This document shows, one piece after another, positions 33,817 to 44,158 of a stretch of DNA of 64,000 nt. Origin of the DNA: Sulfurospirillum barnesii SES-3 (GTDB taxonomy: Bacteria > Campylobacterota > Campylobacteria > Campylobacterales > Sulfurospirillaceae); NCBI RefSeq assembly GCF_000265295.1, contig NC_018002.1, forward strand, positions 2,418,001-2,482,000, written 5' to 3'. The stretch's first letter is position 1, and every line of letters begins with the position of its first letter. The position numbers were made by a program, and so were the translations under genes. A model generated the notes under the pieces. It saw only the letters and a list, made by a program, of their open reading frames with translations. It searched no databases and was not told where the DNA came from.

Positions 33817-34884
33817 TTATTTTAAGCAATAATGTCGAACTTCTTTGTCAATTTGAAACACCTCATCTAAACTTTGAGGGAGTGCATCTTCAAAAAAGCG
33901 GTAGGCTTTTTTAGTGCGTTCAGCCAGTTCTAAAATAGAGATTTCACGGTTGTAAAATTGAGCAATACCCACTTCATTCGCAGCATTAATAACAACACCT
34001 CGCTTAGGATTAGCCAGCACATCGTCTTTAATTTCCCAAATAGGATAACGCGCTTTATCAATGTTTTGAAACGAAAAAGAACCAATACTGACCAAATCAA
34101 TCGGTGGCAAAATAGCCTCTTGTACCTCACCCAAAAGAGCAAATGCAATGGGTAGTTTCATATCCGCCTTAGCTAAATGAGCGGTGGTACTGCCATCTTG
34201 AAAATCAACAAAGGCATGAATGATAGATTTTGGCTCAATAATAGCGTCTAGCTTTTCACACCCAAAAAGCCACTTTGCCTCTAACAGTTCAAAAAGCTTA
34301 TTGGTCATGGTTGCGCTATCAATGGTGATTTTGGGGCCCATACTCCAATTAGGATGCTTGAGTGCATCTTCAAACGACATAGAAGCAAGTTTTTCCAAAG
34401 GTGTATCACGAAAGGCACCACCACTGGCGGTAATAATCATTTTTGAGATGGGACGATTGCCCAACAAATACCAAAGTCCAAAATGTTCACTATCAATGGG
34501 CGTAATTTTTTTGGTGTCCAGTAAATGCCCTGCAACCACCAAAGATTCTTTATTGGCAAGGGCGAGGCGCTTGCCTAAACGCAGTGCTTCAATACTAGGA
34601 GCAAGCCCCACAAAACCGACTAAAGCATTGACAACTAAAAAACTCTCTGTTTTTTGCATGAGTTCTAAAATGCCCTCTTTACCCACAAAAACATGTGGAT
34701 GGTTGACCAAAGAGCGGTCTTTTTCATCCGCAATGGCAACGTATTTAGGGTGATGTTCTTTAATTTGTTCATTTAAAAGAGCTATATTTTTCCCCGCCAC
34801 CAACGCTTCAACCTCAATGCCAAAACGCTTAGCGATGAGCAGCGCATTAAGCCCAATCGAGCCTGTGGATCCTAAGAGTACCAC
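33817..34884 (-). CDS. dxr: 1-deoxy-D-xylulose 5-phosphate reductoisomerase
   Basis: Second enzyme of the MEP isoprenoid pathway. 355 residues with the NADPH-binding VLLGSTGSIGLNAL at the extreme N-terminus, ANKESLVVAG, the metal-binding PIDSEHFG, and the ASGGAFRDTP and KHPNWSMGPKITIDSATM segments. Starts at GTG 34884 directly after the cdsA stop, a classic cdsA-dxr pair. Slightly short, as in Helicobacter. Confidence 0.95.
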   Translation of the reverse strand: MVLLGSTGSIGLNALLIAKRFGIEVEALVAGKNIALLNEQIKEHHPKYVAIADEKDRSLVNHPHVFVGKEGILELMQKTESFLVVNALVGFVGLAPSIEALRLGKRLALANKESLVVAGHLLDTKKITPIDSEHFGLWYLLGNRPISKMIITASGGAFRDTPLEKLASMSFEDALKHPNWSMGPKITIDSATMTNKLFELLEAKWLFGCEKLDAIIEPKSIIHAFVDFQDGSTTAHLAKADMKLPIAFALLGEVQEAILPPIDLVSIGSFSFQNIDKARYPIWEIKDDVLANPKRGVVINAANEVGIAQFYNREISILELAERTKKAYRFFEDALPQSLDEVFQIDKEVRHYCLK

Positions 34885-35649
34885 TTACGCCAACCCTCGA
34901 AGTAAAATAACCATAACCACACCACCAAACAAATAGCCATCGAGTCTATCAAGCATACCACCGTGTCCTGGGAAAAGGGTGCCACTGTCTTTTACCCCTG
35001 CTTCACGCTTTAAATAGCTCTCAAACAAATCCCCAAATACAGAAGATACTGAGGCTAAAAGGGCAATAAATGCAGAGAGCCAAAAAGGGATAAAAAAGGT
35101 GCCATAAAGCGCACCAACAACACTTCCAATCACAATGCCACCCACAACACCCTCAAGTGTTTTATTCGGAGATGAGGGAGAAAAAGAGGTTTTACCCATA
35201 CTTTTACCCACAAAATAGGCTCCCGTATCGGTGAGTGCTACAATAAAAACCAACCACACCAATACCGACATGCCAAAATCATGATAAAGAGCATAAAGAA
35301 AGAGCATAGAAATGGACGGATAAAGAAACGGGGCTAAGAGTTTATAATCCACTTTTTTTGTGTATGCCATAATGGAGAGGGAGAGAATTAAGATAAGATA
35401 GATTAAATCATCAGGATTGGGATAGACATAGGCGATTAACCATAAAAGCACTGCGTACACATACAGTTTAACATCCCGTACACCAAAAAGATTCATCGCT
35501 TCATGAAAAGCGAACAAATAAACAACACCCAATACCAGCCATGTTAAAATGGAATTATCTAAAAAGGCAAGCAAGGTTGCAAAACCTAGCATCACTAAGC
35601 CTGTGACAACACGCTGTTTATTGGATTCGTAGAGTGTTTTAAAATTCAT
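34885..35649 (-). CDS. cdsA: Phosphatidate cytidylyltransferase
   Basis: Makes CDP-diacylglycerol, the branch point of phospholipid synthesis. About 254 residues with 7 or 8 transmembrane helices and the C-terminal CDS signature around VFGDLFESYLKREAGVKD, then PGHGGMLDRLDG. I use ATG 35649 (MNFKTLYESNKQR), which has AAGAG upstream, rather than the in-frame ATG at 35691. Directly followed by dxr. Confidence 0.92.
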   Translation of the reverse strand: MNFKTLYESNKQRVVTGLVMLGFATLLAFLDNSILTWLVLGVVYLFAFHEAMNLFGVRDVKLYVYAVLLWLIAYVYPNPDDLIYLILILSLSIMAYTKKVDYKLLAPFLYPSISMLFLYALYHDFGMSVLVWLVFIVALTDTGAYFVGKSMGKTSFSPSSPNKTLEGVVGGIVIGSVVGALYGTFFIPFWLSAFIALLASVSSVFGDLFESYLKREAGVKDSGTLFPGHGGMLDRLDGYLFGGVVMVILLRGLA

Positions 35650-35709
35650 AAGAACTCTTTGATAGTGGTATTTTATATAAGAAGCAATCATAGCAAACCA
35701 AAGGTGAGG

Positions 35710-36036
35710 CTAAGCTTTAATGTCTAAATGCCCACTTGTGACAAAAGGTACCGCTTCAGGCTCTTCTTCCGTTTCTGCTTCTTCAGGCTTCTCCTTGCTT
35801 GAGCTAGAGGCATTTTCTTGGTCGTGCTTATGGCGTTCATGCTCATTTTCAGGGTCAATTTTATAGCTCTCTTCAGGAGGCCGTACTTCTTGCACCTCAT
35901 CCTCTTTTTCGGCTTGCATGGCAGCAGCCAGTGCATTTTGCATCTGAACACTGTTTTGATAATCCATCTGTTTCGCCGCTTGTGCTGGCATCATTTGGTT
36001 TGCATACACCACACTACCAATAGGACCTACTGCCAT
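35710..36036 (-). CDS. Hypothetical acidic low-complexity protein
   Basis: 108 residues. The N-terminus MAVGPIGSVVYANQMMPA is followed by a Gln/Ala/Met-rich helix. A Glu/Lys/Ser-rich, probably disordered C-terminal half follows (ENASSSSKEKPEEAE, EEPEAVPF). No known domain. A GGAGG ribosome-binding site and a TTACATGTAA copy (36048-36057) precede it. Confidence 0.7.
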   Translation of the reverse strand: MAVGPIGSVVYANQMMPAQAAKQMDYQNSVQMQNALAAAMQAEKEDEVQEVRPPEESYKIDPENEHERHKHDQENASSSSKEKPEEAETEEEPEAVPFVTSGHLDIKA

Positions 36037-36062
36037 ACCTTCCTCCTTTACATGTAAAACTC

Positions 36063-36266
36063 ACTCTTTGTAAATTTTGAGTGTCTGATACGTCTCATAA
36101 GCAACATTCGCTCCCGCTGATTTTGACACGCTTTCTAGGCAAAGCCTAAAAAGCTACGTTGCACTAGGCACTAAAGCTTGGCTCTTTCGAGCCAGAGAGC
36201 CAGAAAGGAGACTTACTCTTTGTAAATTTTGAGTGTCTGATATGTCTCATAAGCAACATTCGCTCC
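36063..36266. repeat. Duplicated 3' end of the NFACT gene flanking a 100-base insert
   Basis: 36063-36114 repeats 36215-36266 over 52 bases with one visible difference (C for T, silent). The second copy is the genuine end of the NFACT gene; the first encodes the same 17 C-terminal residues followed by TGA. The spacer contains hairpins TAGGCAAAGCCTA (36136-36148) and GGCTCTTTCGAGCC. It may be the scar of an element that integrated in the gene's 3' end and restored it, or a local duplication. Confidence 0.85.
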
Positions 36267-37538
36267 ATCAAAAGGCTTCACGTTTTTGCGTTGTGTATAA
36301 TCGACCAAATAGCCACCTTTTTGAGAGAGGCTAAAATCCACACACAACTTTGCTGCAAAAATTAAAATAGGCTCAGGCACACTCTGCTTTTCGGTGCAAA
36401 TAATCACATGCGCTGAGGGCATATCTTTTACATGTAACCACATATCGCTCTTTTTTGCCTCTTGCAACAGAGCAAGATTGCCCTTCTCATTTTTACCCAA
36501 TAAAATGCGGTACCCCTCCAGCCAAAACGTTTCATAATTGCTATCATCGCCTTTTTGCTTCTGCTTGGTGACTTTGGGCGTTAAAATGTGTATCTCTTCC
36601 AAATCCCGTGCCGCTTCAATCACCCCCATCATCCGCTCCAAGAAGAGTCGTTTCTCTTCCAAATTTTCCCGTTGCCTGTGAATAGAAAAGGCTTTTTGGC
36701 GCAATTTTTTCGACTTTTTATAAAGCATATTGGCGGCGTGTTGAGGCGAATGCGCTAGGGGTAACTCAATGCTCACAAGCGCTCCATCAAAGTCATAAAG
36801 TTCCACACGCTCTTGATAATTTTTAATGCTATACACATGCGCTAGTACCAGCGTTGCTTCTTTATGCGCCTGCTCACTTTTGGCTAAAAGTTCTTCCTCA
36901 TTTTCTAAAGCATTCATGGCTTGCCTGAGCTTTTCACTCTTTCGCTCCAGCACCGCTTTTTTTTGGTTTTTTAGCTCACAAAGCTTTACATGTAAACGCT
37001 TTTTATAGCTCTCTTGCAAATAATCTTCCACGCTTCCTTCTATCGTAAAAGGCTTCTCTTTGAGCTCTTTAGGAGGTAATGGCTCCAACACCTCTCCCAC
37101 TTTCACACTGCGAAAACTCACACTCGCATCAATGTGCCGCAAGGCCTCTAACACCACCTCATTTTCATCTAAGATAATCGCATTGGTGTTGCGTCCTGTA
37201 AATTCCAGTTGTAAAGTGGTCTCAAAGGCTTTGTAACTCGAACTTGAAAGCACGCAAATACGCCAAATACGGTTACTCTCCTCTACTTTCATAGAAACAA
37301 TTTTTGCATTGGCAAAGCGCTTGTGTAAAAGCACATCAAAAGGAGCGTTATAGCGTTTGGATTGTTTAAAATCGCTCTTATAAAACAGATACGAATCATT
37401 CCGTGAGAGGTCGATAAAAAGGGCCTCACCTGCTTCAAACACAATGCGTAAAACATTATCGTCCACACGGTAAATGGAGGAAATTTTGTGGTATTGGTGT
37501 AAAAAATTATTAATTAAAATCAGCTCTTTATGTTTCAT
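36213..37538 (-). CDS. NFACT-family (RqcH/fibronectin-binding-like) protein
   Basis: 441 residues. N-terminal NFACT-N domain with TGRNTNAIILDE, a central coiled coil (about 185-300), and the C-terminal NFACT-R region with FWLEGYRILLGKNEKGN, WLHVKDMPSAHVII and a KNVKPFDGANVAYETYQTL end. Relatives bind stalled 50S-peptidyl-tRNA complexes (RqcH) and add alanine tails. The protein lacks the long insertions of the full Firmicute form. Its last 17 codons are duplicated downstream. Confidence 0.82.
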   Translation of the reverse strand: MKHKELILINNFLHQYHKISSIYRVDDNVLRIVFEAGEALFIDLSRNDSYLFYKSDFKQSKRYNAPFDVLLHKRFANAKIVSMKVEESNRIWRICVLSSSSYKAFETTLQLEFTGRNTNAIILDENEVVLEALRHIDASVSFRSVKVGEVLEPLPPKELKEKPFTIEGSVEDYLQESYKKRLHVKLCELKNQKKAVLERKSEKLRQAMNALENEEELLAKSEQAHKEATLVLAHVYSIKNYQERVELYDFDGALVSIELPLAHSPQHAANMLYKKSKKLRQKAFSIHRQRENLEEKRLFLERMMGVIEAARDLEEIHILTPKVTKQKQKGDDSNYETFWLEGYRILLGKNEKGNLALLQEAKKSDMWLHVKDMPSAHVIICTEKQSVPEPILIFAAKLCVDFSLSQKGGYLVDYTQRKNVKPFDGANVAYETYQTLKIYKE

Positions 37539-37541
37539 TCA

Positions 37542-38684
37542 TCACTTTCGTAAAATAGCACGAATCAGTCTAAAAATTTCTGTCGTGCTTTTGGTCACCA
37601 ACTGCTTGGTACGCTCTTTTTCCATCGCCTCTTCTAAATGTATAGGGTAACGCATAATGGAAAACAGTGCGTCAATCTCCTCACACATCTCCAAATCATC
37701 GGCAATGCCACCTCCCAGCGCAATGAGTGGGACTCCCGCCCTGCGAGCACGTTTAGAAACCCCACTGAGCACTTTTCCCATCAGGGATTGCGTATCAATA
37801 CGCCCCTCACCTGTAATGACCAGCGTTGCCCCTTTAAGCGTTTCATCAAAATGCATCGCATCTAAAATAATCTCAATGCCTGAGCGAAGCGACGCATTTT
37901 TTAAAAATGCCAGTATACCACCGCCCATACCACCTGCTGCCCCTGAACCTGCCACATGCGCTATGCTTTTGCCATAAGAGCGTTCGAGCACCTCGCAAAA
38001 ATGCACCATACCCGCATCCAAACGCTCAACCATCAACGCATCAGCACCTTTTTGTGGGGCATACACATGCACACACCCTTTTGCCCCATACATGACATTG
38101 TCCACATCACATGCCACGCTAAATTCACACTGCTCGAGCAAAGGCTCAACGCCTGAAAAATCAACCTTCTCAACCTTTTCTAGTATCTCACCACCATACC
38201 CCAAAACATCGCCATTTTTATCTAAAAAACGGTACCCCAATGCTTGAAGCATCCCAAGCCCTGCATCATTGGTCGCACTGCCCCCAATACCCACAATAAA
38301 TTTGCGACACCCTCTTAAAAGCGCATCCTTAATCAACTCTCCCACCCCATACGTGGTCGTTTTTAATGGGTTACGCTGCTCTTTTGGTACCAAAGGAAGC
38401 CCAGAGGCCTGCGCCATTTCTATTACCGCTGTCATGCCATCACTTAAAATGCCATACTGCGCTTCAATGGGTTGCATCAACGGGTTATGCACGTTACATG
38501 TAATAATTTTTCCATCACGATTTTGCATTAAGGCATGAAGCATTCCCTCACCACCATCGGCAATAAAACACGGTGTTACCTCCGCCTCTACGTAAACGTT
38601 TTTAATGCCCTCTTCTATCCATCCTGAAAGTTCTTGCGAACTTGCACACCCTTTAAAAGAATCAATTGCTATGACAACATTCAT
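37542..38684 (-). CDS. Glycerate kinase (GlxK type 1)
   Basis: 380 residues. Characteristic segments are VIAIDSFKGCASSQEL, GGEGMLHAL, GIGGSATNDAGLGMLQALG, GSGAAGGMGGG and VITGEGRIDTQSLMGK. Phosphorylates glycerate. Three bases separate it from the NFACT gene, and its start overlaps the ogt stop by 4 bases, forming an operon with ogt. Confidence 0.93.
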   Translation of the reverse strand: MNVVIAIDSFKGCASSQELSGWIEEGIKNVYVEAEVTPCFIADGGEGMLHALMQNRDGKIITCNVHNPLMQPIEAQYGILSDGMTAVIEMAQASGLPLVPKEQRNPLKTTTYGVGELIKDALLRGCRKFIVGIGGSATNDAGLGMLQALGYRFLDKNGDVLGYGGEILEKVEKVDFSGVEPLLEQCEFSVACDVDNVMYGAKGCVHVYAPQKGADALMVERLDAGMVHFCEVLERSYGKSIAHVAGSGAAGGMGGGILAFLKNASLRSGIEIILDAMHFDETLKGATLVITGEGRIDTQSLMGKVLSGVSKRARRAGVPLIALGGGIADDLEMCEEIDALFSIMRYPIHLEEAMEKERTKQLVTKSTTEIFRLIRAILRK

Positions 38685-39136
38685 CGGTATTTTTGCTCCA
38701 ACGCTAAAAGATATTCTTTACGCCAAACCCCACTGCTGTATCCCCCTATGCTTCCATCTTTAGCAATCACACGGTGGCAAGGAATCACAATGGCAATCGG
38801 GTTTTTACCATTGGCATTAGCCACCGCACGCACAGCTTTGGACTGTTTGAGCAGTTCTGCCTCATGGCTATACGAAATGGTCTCACCGTAGGGAATACGC
38901 TGAAGTACACGCCACACCCCTTGCTGAAAGAAAGTGCCTTTGGGATTCAATGGCACACTAAAATTTTTGAGTTTGCCTGCAAAATAGGCTTCTAACTCTT
39001 TTTTAAGTAGTTCAATGTGTTGATTTGAATCTTTGAGGATTTCACCATTATCGTCAAAATCTAAAGCGCAAATGCCACGCTCATCAGCTGAGATCAGCAA
39101 CAACCCAACAGGCGATGAAAATGAACAGTAAACCAT
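38681..39136 (-). CDS. ogt: Methylated-DNA-protein cysteine methyltransferase
   Basis: Suicide repair of O6-alkylguanine. 151 residues with the active-site IVIPCHRVIAKDGSIGGY and the recognition helix region SKAVRAVANANGKNP. Size normal for Ogt without the Ada domain. Sits between the acetyltransferase and glycerate kinase genes, 1 base and a 4-base overlap away. Confidence 0.94.
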   Translation of the reverse strand: MVYCSFSSPVGLLLISADERGICALDFDDNGEILKDSNQHIELLKKELEAYFAGKLKNFSVPLNPKGTFFQQGVWRVLQRIPYGETISYSHEAELLKQSKAVRAVANANGKNPIAIVIPCHRVIAKDGSIGGYSSGVWRKEYLLALEQKYR

Positions 39137-39137
39137 G

Positions 39138-39623
39138 CTAGCTCCTTAGTGCTTTGTGCATACAGACGCTGTTTTCCATCCCCACATAAGGTCCATAATT
39201 GGGAATGACCGCATACCCCATTTTGGCATAAAGCGCAATCGCTTCAGGCTGACCTTTGCCTGTCTCCAAACACGCTTCGCTAAAGCCAAGCTCCACTGCC
39301 CACGCTTCTAATTCGCATAAAAGTTGTGAAGAAAAGCCACGCCTGCGACAGTTTGGGTCCACAAACATGCGTTTGATCTCAACCGTTTTGGCATCAATTT
39401 TTTTAAAGCACCCGCATGCCACGGGAACATCATTTTCATAACCAACCAAAGCCGTTTCAATGGGATCAATCACATTGTGCTTGTCATACAGTGCTTGCTC
39501 TTTTCCATAGCGTGCATTTAGCTCTGCATCCAATGCCTTTGTTAAAGCACAAAAATCTTGATGACTGTTGTTTCTTTTACATGTAACCATTTGGGGGAAT
39601 CTCTTACTAATGATTTTATTCAT
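39138..39623 (-). CDS. GNAT-family N-acetyltransferase
   Basis: 161 residues with the acetyl-CoA-binding motif RRRGFSSQLLCELEAWA (about 104-120) and preceding strand VEIKRMFVDP. Substrate unknown. The N-terminus contains a TTACATGTAA copy within codons. A long palindrome at 39646-39672 lies just upstream and may be its operator. First gene of the acetyltransferase-ogt-glycerate kinase-NFACT run. Confidence 0.85.
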   Translation of the reverse strand: MNKIISKRFPQMVTCKRNNSHQDFCALTKALDAELNARYGKEQALYDKHNVIDPIETALVGYENDVPVACGCFKKIDAKTVEIKRMFVDPNCRRRGFSSQLLCELEAWAVELGFSEACLETGKGQPEAIALYAKMGYAVIPNYGPYVGMENSVCMHKALRS

Positions 39624-39645
39624 TATACTCTTTTTGATGCTATTT

Positions 39646-39672
39646 CACTAAAATGAATAATTCATTTTAGTG
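39646..39672. promoter_or_regulatory. 27-base palindrome upstream of the acetyltransferase gene
   Basis: CACTAAAATGAAT (39646-39658), a central A, and the exact complement (39660-39672). It lies 23 bases before the acetyltransferase start. The size and perfect symmetry suggest a dimeric repressor operator, although a terminator for a convergent transcript is possible. Confidence 0.55.
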
Positions 39673-39746
39673 TCTAAAGATAGTTTGCCAAAACAAAATC
39701 TGTGCGTTTTGACAAACTATAAAACGTCTAATACGTATCGTACAGC

Positions 39747-41378
39747 TTATTGAACTTTAAAATCATCCATTTTGCAGGATAGCTTTTCAGTCATTGAATT
39801 AAGATGATCTATAGCGAGCATCATCTCTTTGGTACTTTTGGTGTTATCCAAAGAAGACAAACCTACCGTTGTAAGATTATGTGCTATTTCTTGAATTTGA
39901 GAAGAGGTTTCATCTGCTTGTTGAGCGCTCTGTTCTGCAACTTTTGTAATTTTAGTCATAGTGTGAGAGACATCCGTGAGTGCTGTTTCAATATGAGATG
40001 AAGTTTCCATAACATGTTTTACTTTTTCAATGTCTCTTTGCATGGTTTCACTTAAATCACTAATGGATTGCGTAATAACATTGATCGTTGTATTGGTCTC
40101 AACCAAAGATTTTTGGGTTCTTTCGGCCAATTTTCTTACCTCATCAGCAACCACAGCAAAGCCTCTTCCATGTTCCCCCGCACGAGCTGCTTCTATGGCA
40201 GCATTCAGCGCTAAGAGATTGGTTTGATCGGCAATATCAGATATAACACCAAGCACATTTTTGACTTGTTGTGTATCTTCAACAAGGTGAAGAAGTTTCT
40301 CAGATAACGCAAGCTCACTTTGCGAGTTTTCTCTAATTTTCTCCATAATACCCATCGTTATGACTCTGGTCTCATTGAGTTTTTCAGAAGCTTTGGTAAT
40401 CTCTTGCTTACTTGCATTGAGCGTGCTTGAGCTATTAACAGCAGATTGTCTCATAGGTTCAACTTTTTGAACCGCATCTTGTAGCATTGCTGATTCATGG
40501 TAAACCCTTGTTTCAATGGCTTTGGCTGTTGCAATGAGCTCTTCTGATGCAGTTGCATTTTCAATGGTAAGACTTTTAGCCTCAGCTACAGTGATTCTTA
40601 TTTTTTCAACAAACGTATTGAGCAACATAGAGACATCTACGATTTCATCGTCTCCTTCTAGTTCAAGTTTTTTGGTCAAATCGCCATCACCTTTGACAAG
40701 TTCAGTAACAGCGTTATTGATCATTGTAAGCTTTGATGTAATCGCTTTTATTGTCAGAAAAATTATCACTAAAATAACGACACATGCGAACAGAACGGTA
40801 ACAATCATTGCGGTACTGCTTTTTTGCAATATTGCAGTCGCATCTTCTTCATCCTGTAGCGCTTCCTTATTTGCCATTTCGACCAGTTTATCCACCATGG
40901 CTCTATGCGCTTCATAGGTAGCACTGAGTATGCCACTGGAAAGCGCTTGTGCTTTTTCTCTCTGGTGTGCTTTGAGCGCAGGAACATACTCTTTTTCCAT
41001 TATTTCAAAAAACTCAAACGCTGGTGTTTTGGTATCTTCTAATATCAATTTTCGCATCCCAGTATGTTTAAGATTTTCATCCCAGTATGTTTGTCTTTCC
41101 CTATAGTCTTTTTTAAGAGAATCTATTTTGGCAATCAATTCATTTAAAGATTTTTCATCTGTGGCCTCAAGCATCATATAGGCGACAAGTCGGCTTTCAA
41201 TGATATACTCAGGAGGAGGAAGAATGTCGGCTATCAGATCTTTGGAGAGGATAATATCGTTGTATTTGTCCCCTTTTATTTTTGTGGCTTCGATACTCAG
41301 ATAAGAAACAACCGATACGGTCATTAACGCTAAAAAAGCACAAACCCCAAGCAGCATAAGTTTTGATTTAATGGTCAC
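39747..41378 (-). CDS. Methyl-accepting chemotaxis protein
   Basis: 543 residues. Transmembrane helix near 8-29, periplasmic helical sensor about 30-190, second helix near 192-212 ([18 protein letters not shown]), HAMP region about 213-265, and the signalling domain with the hairpin-tip motif [20 protein letters not shown]. Detects an unknown ligand and controls CheA. An imperfect hairpin (39678-39720) after the stop probably terminates transcription. Confidence 0.95.
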   Translation of the reverse strand: MTIKSKLMLLGVCAFLALMTVSVVSYLSIEATKIKGDKYNDIILSKDLIADILPPPEYIIESRLVAYMMLEATDEKSLNELIAKIDSLKKDYRERQTYWDENLKHTGMRKLILEDTKTPAFEFFEIMEKEYVPALKAHQREKAQALSSGILSATYEAHRAMVDKLVEMANKEALQDEEDATAILQKSSTAMIVTVLFACVVILVIIFLTIKAITSKLTMINNAVTELVKGDGDLTKKLELEGDDEIVDVSMLLNTFVEKIRITVAEAKSLTIENATASEELIATAKAIETRVYHESAMLQDAVQKVEPMRQSAVNSSSTLNASKQEITKASEKLNETRVITMGIMEKIRENSQSELALSEKLLHLVEDTQQVKNVLGVISDIADQTNLLALNAAIEAARAGEHGRGFAVVADEVRKLAERTQKSLVETNTTINVITQSISDLSETMQRDIEKVKHVMETSSHIETALTDVSHTMTKITKVAEQSAQQADETSSQIQEIAHNLTTVGLSSLDNTKSTKEMMLAIDHLNSMTEKLSCKMDDFKVQ

Positions 41379-41568
41379 TCTACTTTCCTTATTTATAACG
41401 TAACTGTCATTTTATGAAATTAATGTATACAATTTATGTTTATTTTTGATTAAAATTTAATCAAAACAAGACAGGTTACCTTGTTCCCTATACCCGTGTG
41501 TAATTTGCATAATTTTTAAGCACAAAACGCACACAAAGCATGGTATGATTTTCATCAAGGAGCAGGCA

Positions 41569-41970
41569 ATGACACACCTCTTTACATACGGATCACTGAT
41601 GTTTGAAAATGTTTGGCACAAATTGGTTAAAGGCAACTATCTCGCCCAGAAAGCAACCCTGCATGGCTATGAGAGACGTGCCATTAAAGACGATGTTTAC
41701 CCTGTCATCTTTAAATCAAACACCTTCGTTGAAGGTGTGGTTTATTACGATATGTCAGACGAAGATTTGGTTATCCTTGATACTTTTGAAGGCGAGTATT
41801 ACGAACGTAAAGAGGTGGAGCTTCTGGTAGAAAACACTCCCATTAAAGCATCGGCGTATATTTTAAAAGAGGCTTATTTTCACTTAATCGATACCAAGCC
41901 ATGGAGTGATGCCCTCTTTGCACAAGAGGGCATTCAGACCTTTTTAGAAGAATACAAAGGCTTTCACTAA
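41569..41970 (+). CDS. Gamma-glutamylcyclotransferase/AIG2-like protein
   Basis: 133 residues from ATG 41569, chosen for the AAGGAG ribosome-binding site. It begins [16 protein letters not shown], with the substrate-binding YGSLM loop, and carries the probable catalytic glutamate in [11 protein letters not shown]. Likely acts on gamma-glutamyl amines. Its end overlaps the convergent chemoreceptor gene by 4 bases. Confidence 0.88.
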   Translation: MTHLFTYGSLMFENVWHKLVKGNYLAQKATLHGYERRAIKDDVYPVIFKSNTFVEGVVYYDMSDEDLVILDTFEGEYYERKEVELLVENTPIKASAYILKEAYFHLIDTKPWSDALFAQEGIQTFLEEYKGFH

Positions 41971-43613
41971 ACGCTAAAGTGCTCCATACGTTTTTGTAAA
42001 TCTTTAGAAATATGCATGAGTTCACTGACCGCAGCAACACTCTCTTGCATTGAACGGGTAGTGCTTTGTGACATCTGCGCAATAGAATGTACATTGCCTG
42101 CCAATCCTGAAACCTTTTGCGCTTGTTCTTCTGATGAGAGGCTCATCTCATGCGTTTTTATCAGTGAATCACTCGCTTGCGTATAGATCTGTTCCAACAT
42201 AGCACTTGCTTCATGCGTCATGTCATAACTTTTTTCAATTTGTGTGACCACATTTTCCATATTGGAAACCGCATTTTTCGTTTCGCTTTGAATGATGCCA
42301 ATCATCTGAGAAATCTCTTTGGTCGCCACATCGGTGCGGTCTGCTAGCTTTCGAATCTCATCGGCAACCACAGCAAACCCACGCCCTGCTTCACCTGCAC
42401 GGGCTGCTTCAATGGCGGCATTGAGGGCTAAAAGATTGGTTTGATCCGTAATCTCTTTAATCAAAGCAGCGCTCCCACCAATGCTTTGTGAATGATGATT
42501 CAAGGTTTCAATATGCATTGCCGAAGCTTTGACATTGCGGGTAACCTCCTCCATATGTAAGGCGGTTTGTGTCACAACATCACGCCCTTTTTCAGACAGT
42601 TGAGAACTCTGGCGTGAATTTTCCTCTGCTTGCTTAGAAATCAGCGCAATTGCATCAATTTTTGCGCTAATGCTCCCAATCTCTTGAACCAAAGAGAGGG
42701 ATGTTTGCTCTTGCTTGGACGCAAGTTCTTTTGAATTTTCAGAAGCCTTATGCACCTCTTCGGCTTTTTGCGCCAATACATTAGACGTTTGAATAATATG
42801 CAAAACAATGGTTTTAAGGTTAGCTTGCATTTTTAGCACTGCACCCAAAATACTCCCCTCATTTTTTACACTTAAATGACGTGTTAAATCTCCATTGGCA
42901 ATATAATTTGCAATTTCTGAAACCTCTTTTGGCTCAGCACCCAAAGAGCAGGTCAGATTTTTAGAGATACGCCATGCAACCCCACTAGCAAGAACAAAGG
43001 CAATCAACAGTAACACAATCATAAACTGTGCAAAACTTCCAGCGACTTCTCGTGCCTTAGGCGTTGCTAGCTGATTTTTTGCCTCTTCAAAATCAATAAA
43101 TTCATTAATAGCGCCTAACCATGCTTTAAATGCAGGGCTTAACTGTTCTAAAAGAAGAGCCTTTGCTCTACTATGCTCATTGCTTTGCTTCAGTGCAATA
43201 ACCTCTGCTATCAAAGGTATTGCCTTTTGTTCAACCCTTTTAATCTTCTCTAAAATAAGCCGTTCTTGTTCTTCAACACCCTCTTTTTGTGCAAAAATAG
43301 CATCCAAAGGCTTGGCGGATGCTTCATAAAACTGTTCTAAGCGTTTTATCTCATCTAGCACCTGTGTTAAAGCATTTTTATCGTCTATAAGCACTACATC
43401 ACGCAGGGCAATGGCTCGATCATGCACACTGCCTCTAAAATTAATCGCATAACGCTGTTTGAGAGAATTGACATCGGTGATTTCATACAGTGTTTCATCA
43501 ATAAAATTAACCTTTTGAATGCCTATGGCTGTAAGAATAAACATCAAGCCCACCACAAGCCCAAAACCACCCATAAGCTTTTTTCGTATACTCCACTGTG
43601 TCAAAAATATCAT
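41967..43613 (-). CDS. Methyl-accepting chemotaxis protein
   Basis: 548 residues. Transmembrane helices near 13-32 and 190-212 flank a four-helix-bundle-like sensor; a HAMP region (about 213-268) and the signalling domain with [18 protein letters not shown] follow. It is not a close duplicate of the other chemoreceptor in the window. Located upstream of, and on the same strand as, convergent AIG2-like gene. Confidence 0.95.
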   Translation of the reverse strand: MIFLTQWSIRKKLMGGFGLVVGLMFILTAIGIQKVNFIDETLYEITDVNSLKQRYAINFRGSVHDRAIALRDVVLIDDKNALTQVLDEIKRLEQFYEASAKPLDAIFAQKEGVEEQERLILEKIKRVEQKAIPLIAEVIALKQSNEHSRAKALLLEQLSPAFKAWLGAINEFIDFEEAKNQLATPKAREVAGSFAQFMIVLLLIAFVLASGVAWRISKNLTCSLGAEPKEVSEIANYIANGDLTRHLSVKNEGSILGAVLKMQANLKTIVLHIIQTSNVLAQKAEEVHKASENSKELASKQEQTSLSLVQEIGSISAKIDAIALISKQAEENSRQSSQLSEKGRDVVTQTALHMEEVTRNVKASAMHIETLNHHSQSIGGSAALIKEITDQTNLLALNAAIEAARAGEAGRGFAVVADEIRKLADRTDVATKEISQMIGIIQSETKNAVSNMENVVTQIEKSYDMTHEASAMLEQIYTQASDSLIKTHEMSLSSEEQAQKVSGLAGNVHSIAQMSQSTTRSMQESVAAVSELMHISKDLQKRMEHFSV

Positions 43614-43632
43614 TATTTTTCCTTTATCAAAC

Positions 43633-44157
43633 CTATGCTACAAGCGAGCGTTTAGGCTTCCCCGTAAAAAGCATTTTTACATACAAGACCGCTTTAGCAA
43701 CACTACGAGGAGAAAAACCAATAATCTTCTTTTCTTTTCCTTTCCCTCCAACGCTTTGCAAATACTCCACAACGCCAACACGCCCAAACAAGGCTGCAAA
43801 CATAATGGGCGTTCGTCCACCACCATTATCACTATCTACCTCAGCCCCCGCTTCAACCAAAGCTTTGCAAATCTCCAAATACCCTTTAAATGCGGCACCG
43901 CCTAAAGGTGTTTGGTACCTGTCGTTTCTCTGATCCACCAAAGCACCATAAGAGAGCAACATCCTAACCGTATCGCGTTCACCATTGTAAGCAGCCAACA
44001 TAAGAAGGGTGTTGCCTTTGGCATCCGATACGTTTACATGTAAACCACTTTTGAGCATAGATTCTAAAATATCGCACTCTCCATGGCGTGCAAAATCAAG
44101 CGCCATTTCTTGAAGCTCACCGTAGCGAGCCTCTTCTTCTTTACTGAGTGTTTCCAT
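43633..44157 (-). CDS. Ankyrin-repeat protein linked to catalase
   Basis: 174 residues with about three ankyrin repeats ([59 protein letters not shown], each partly quoted), followed by a basic tail with a possible membrane helix. One base follows the catalase stop, an arrangement like katA-ankB in other bacteria. A role in catalase maturation or haem loading is inferred from that precedent. Confidence 0.88.
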   Translation of the reverse strand: METLSKEEEARYGELQEMALDFARHGECDILESMLKSGLHVNVSDAKGNTLLMLAAYNGERDTVRMLLSYGALVDQRNDRYQTPLGGAAFKGYLEICKALVEAGAEVDSDNGGGRTPIMFAALFGRVGVVEYLQSVGGKGKEKKIIGFSPRSVAKAVLYVKMLFTGKPKRSLVA

Positions 44158-44158
44158 C

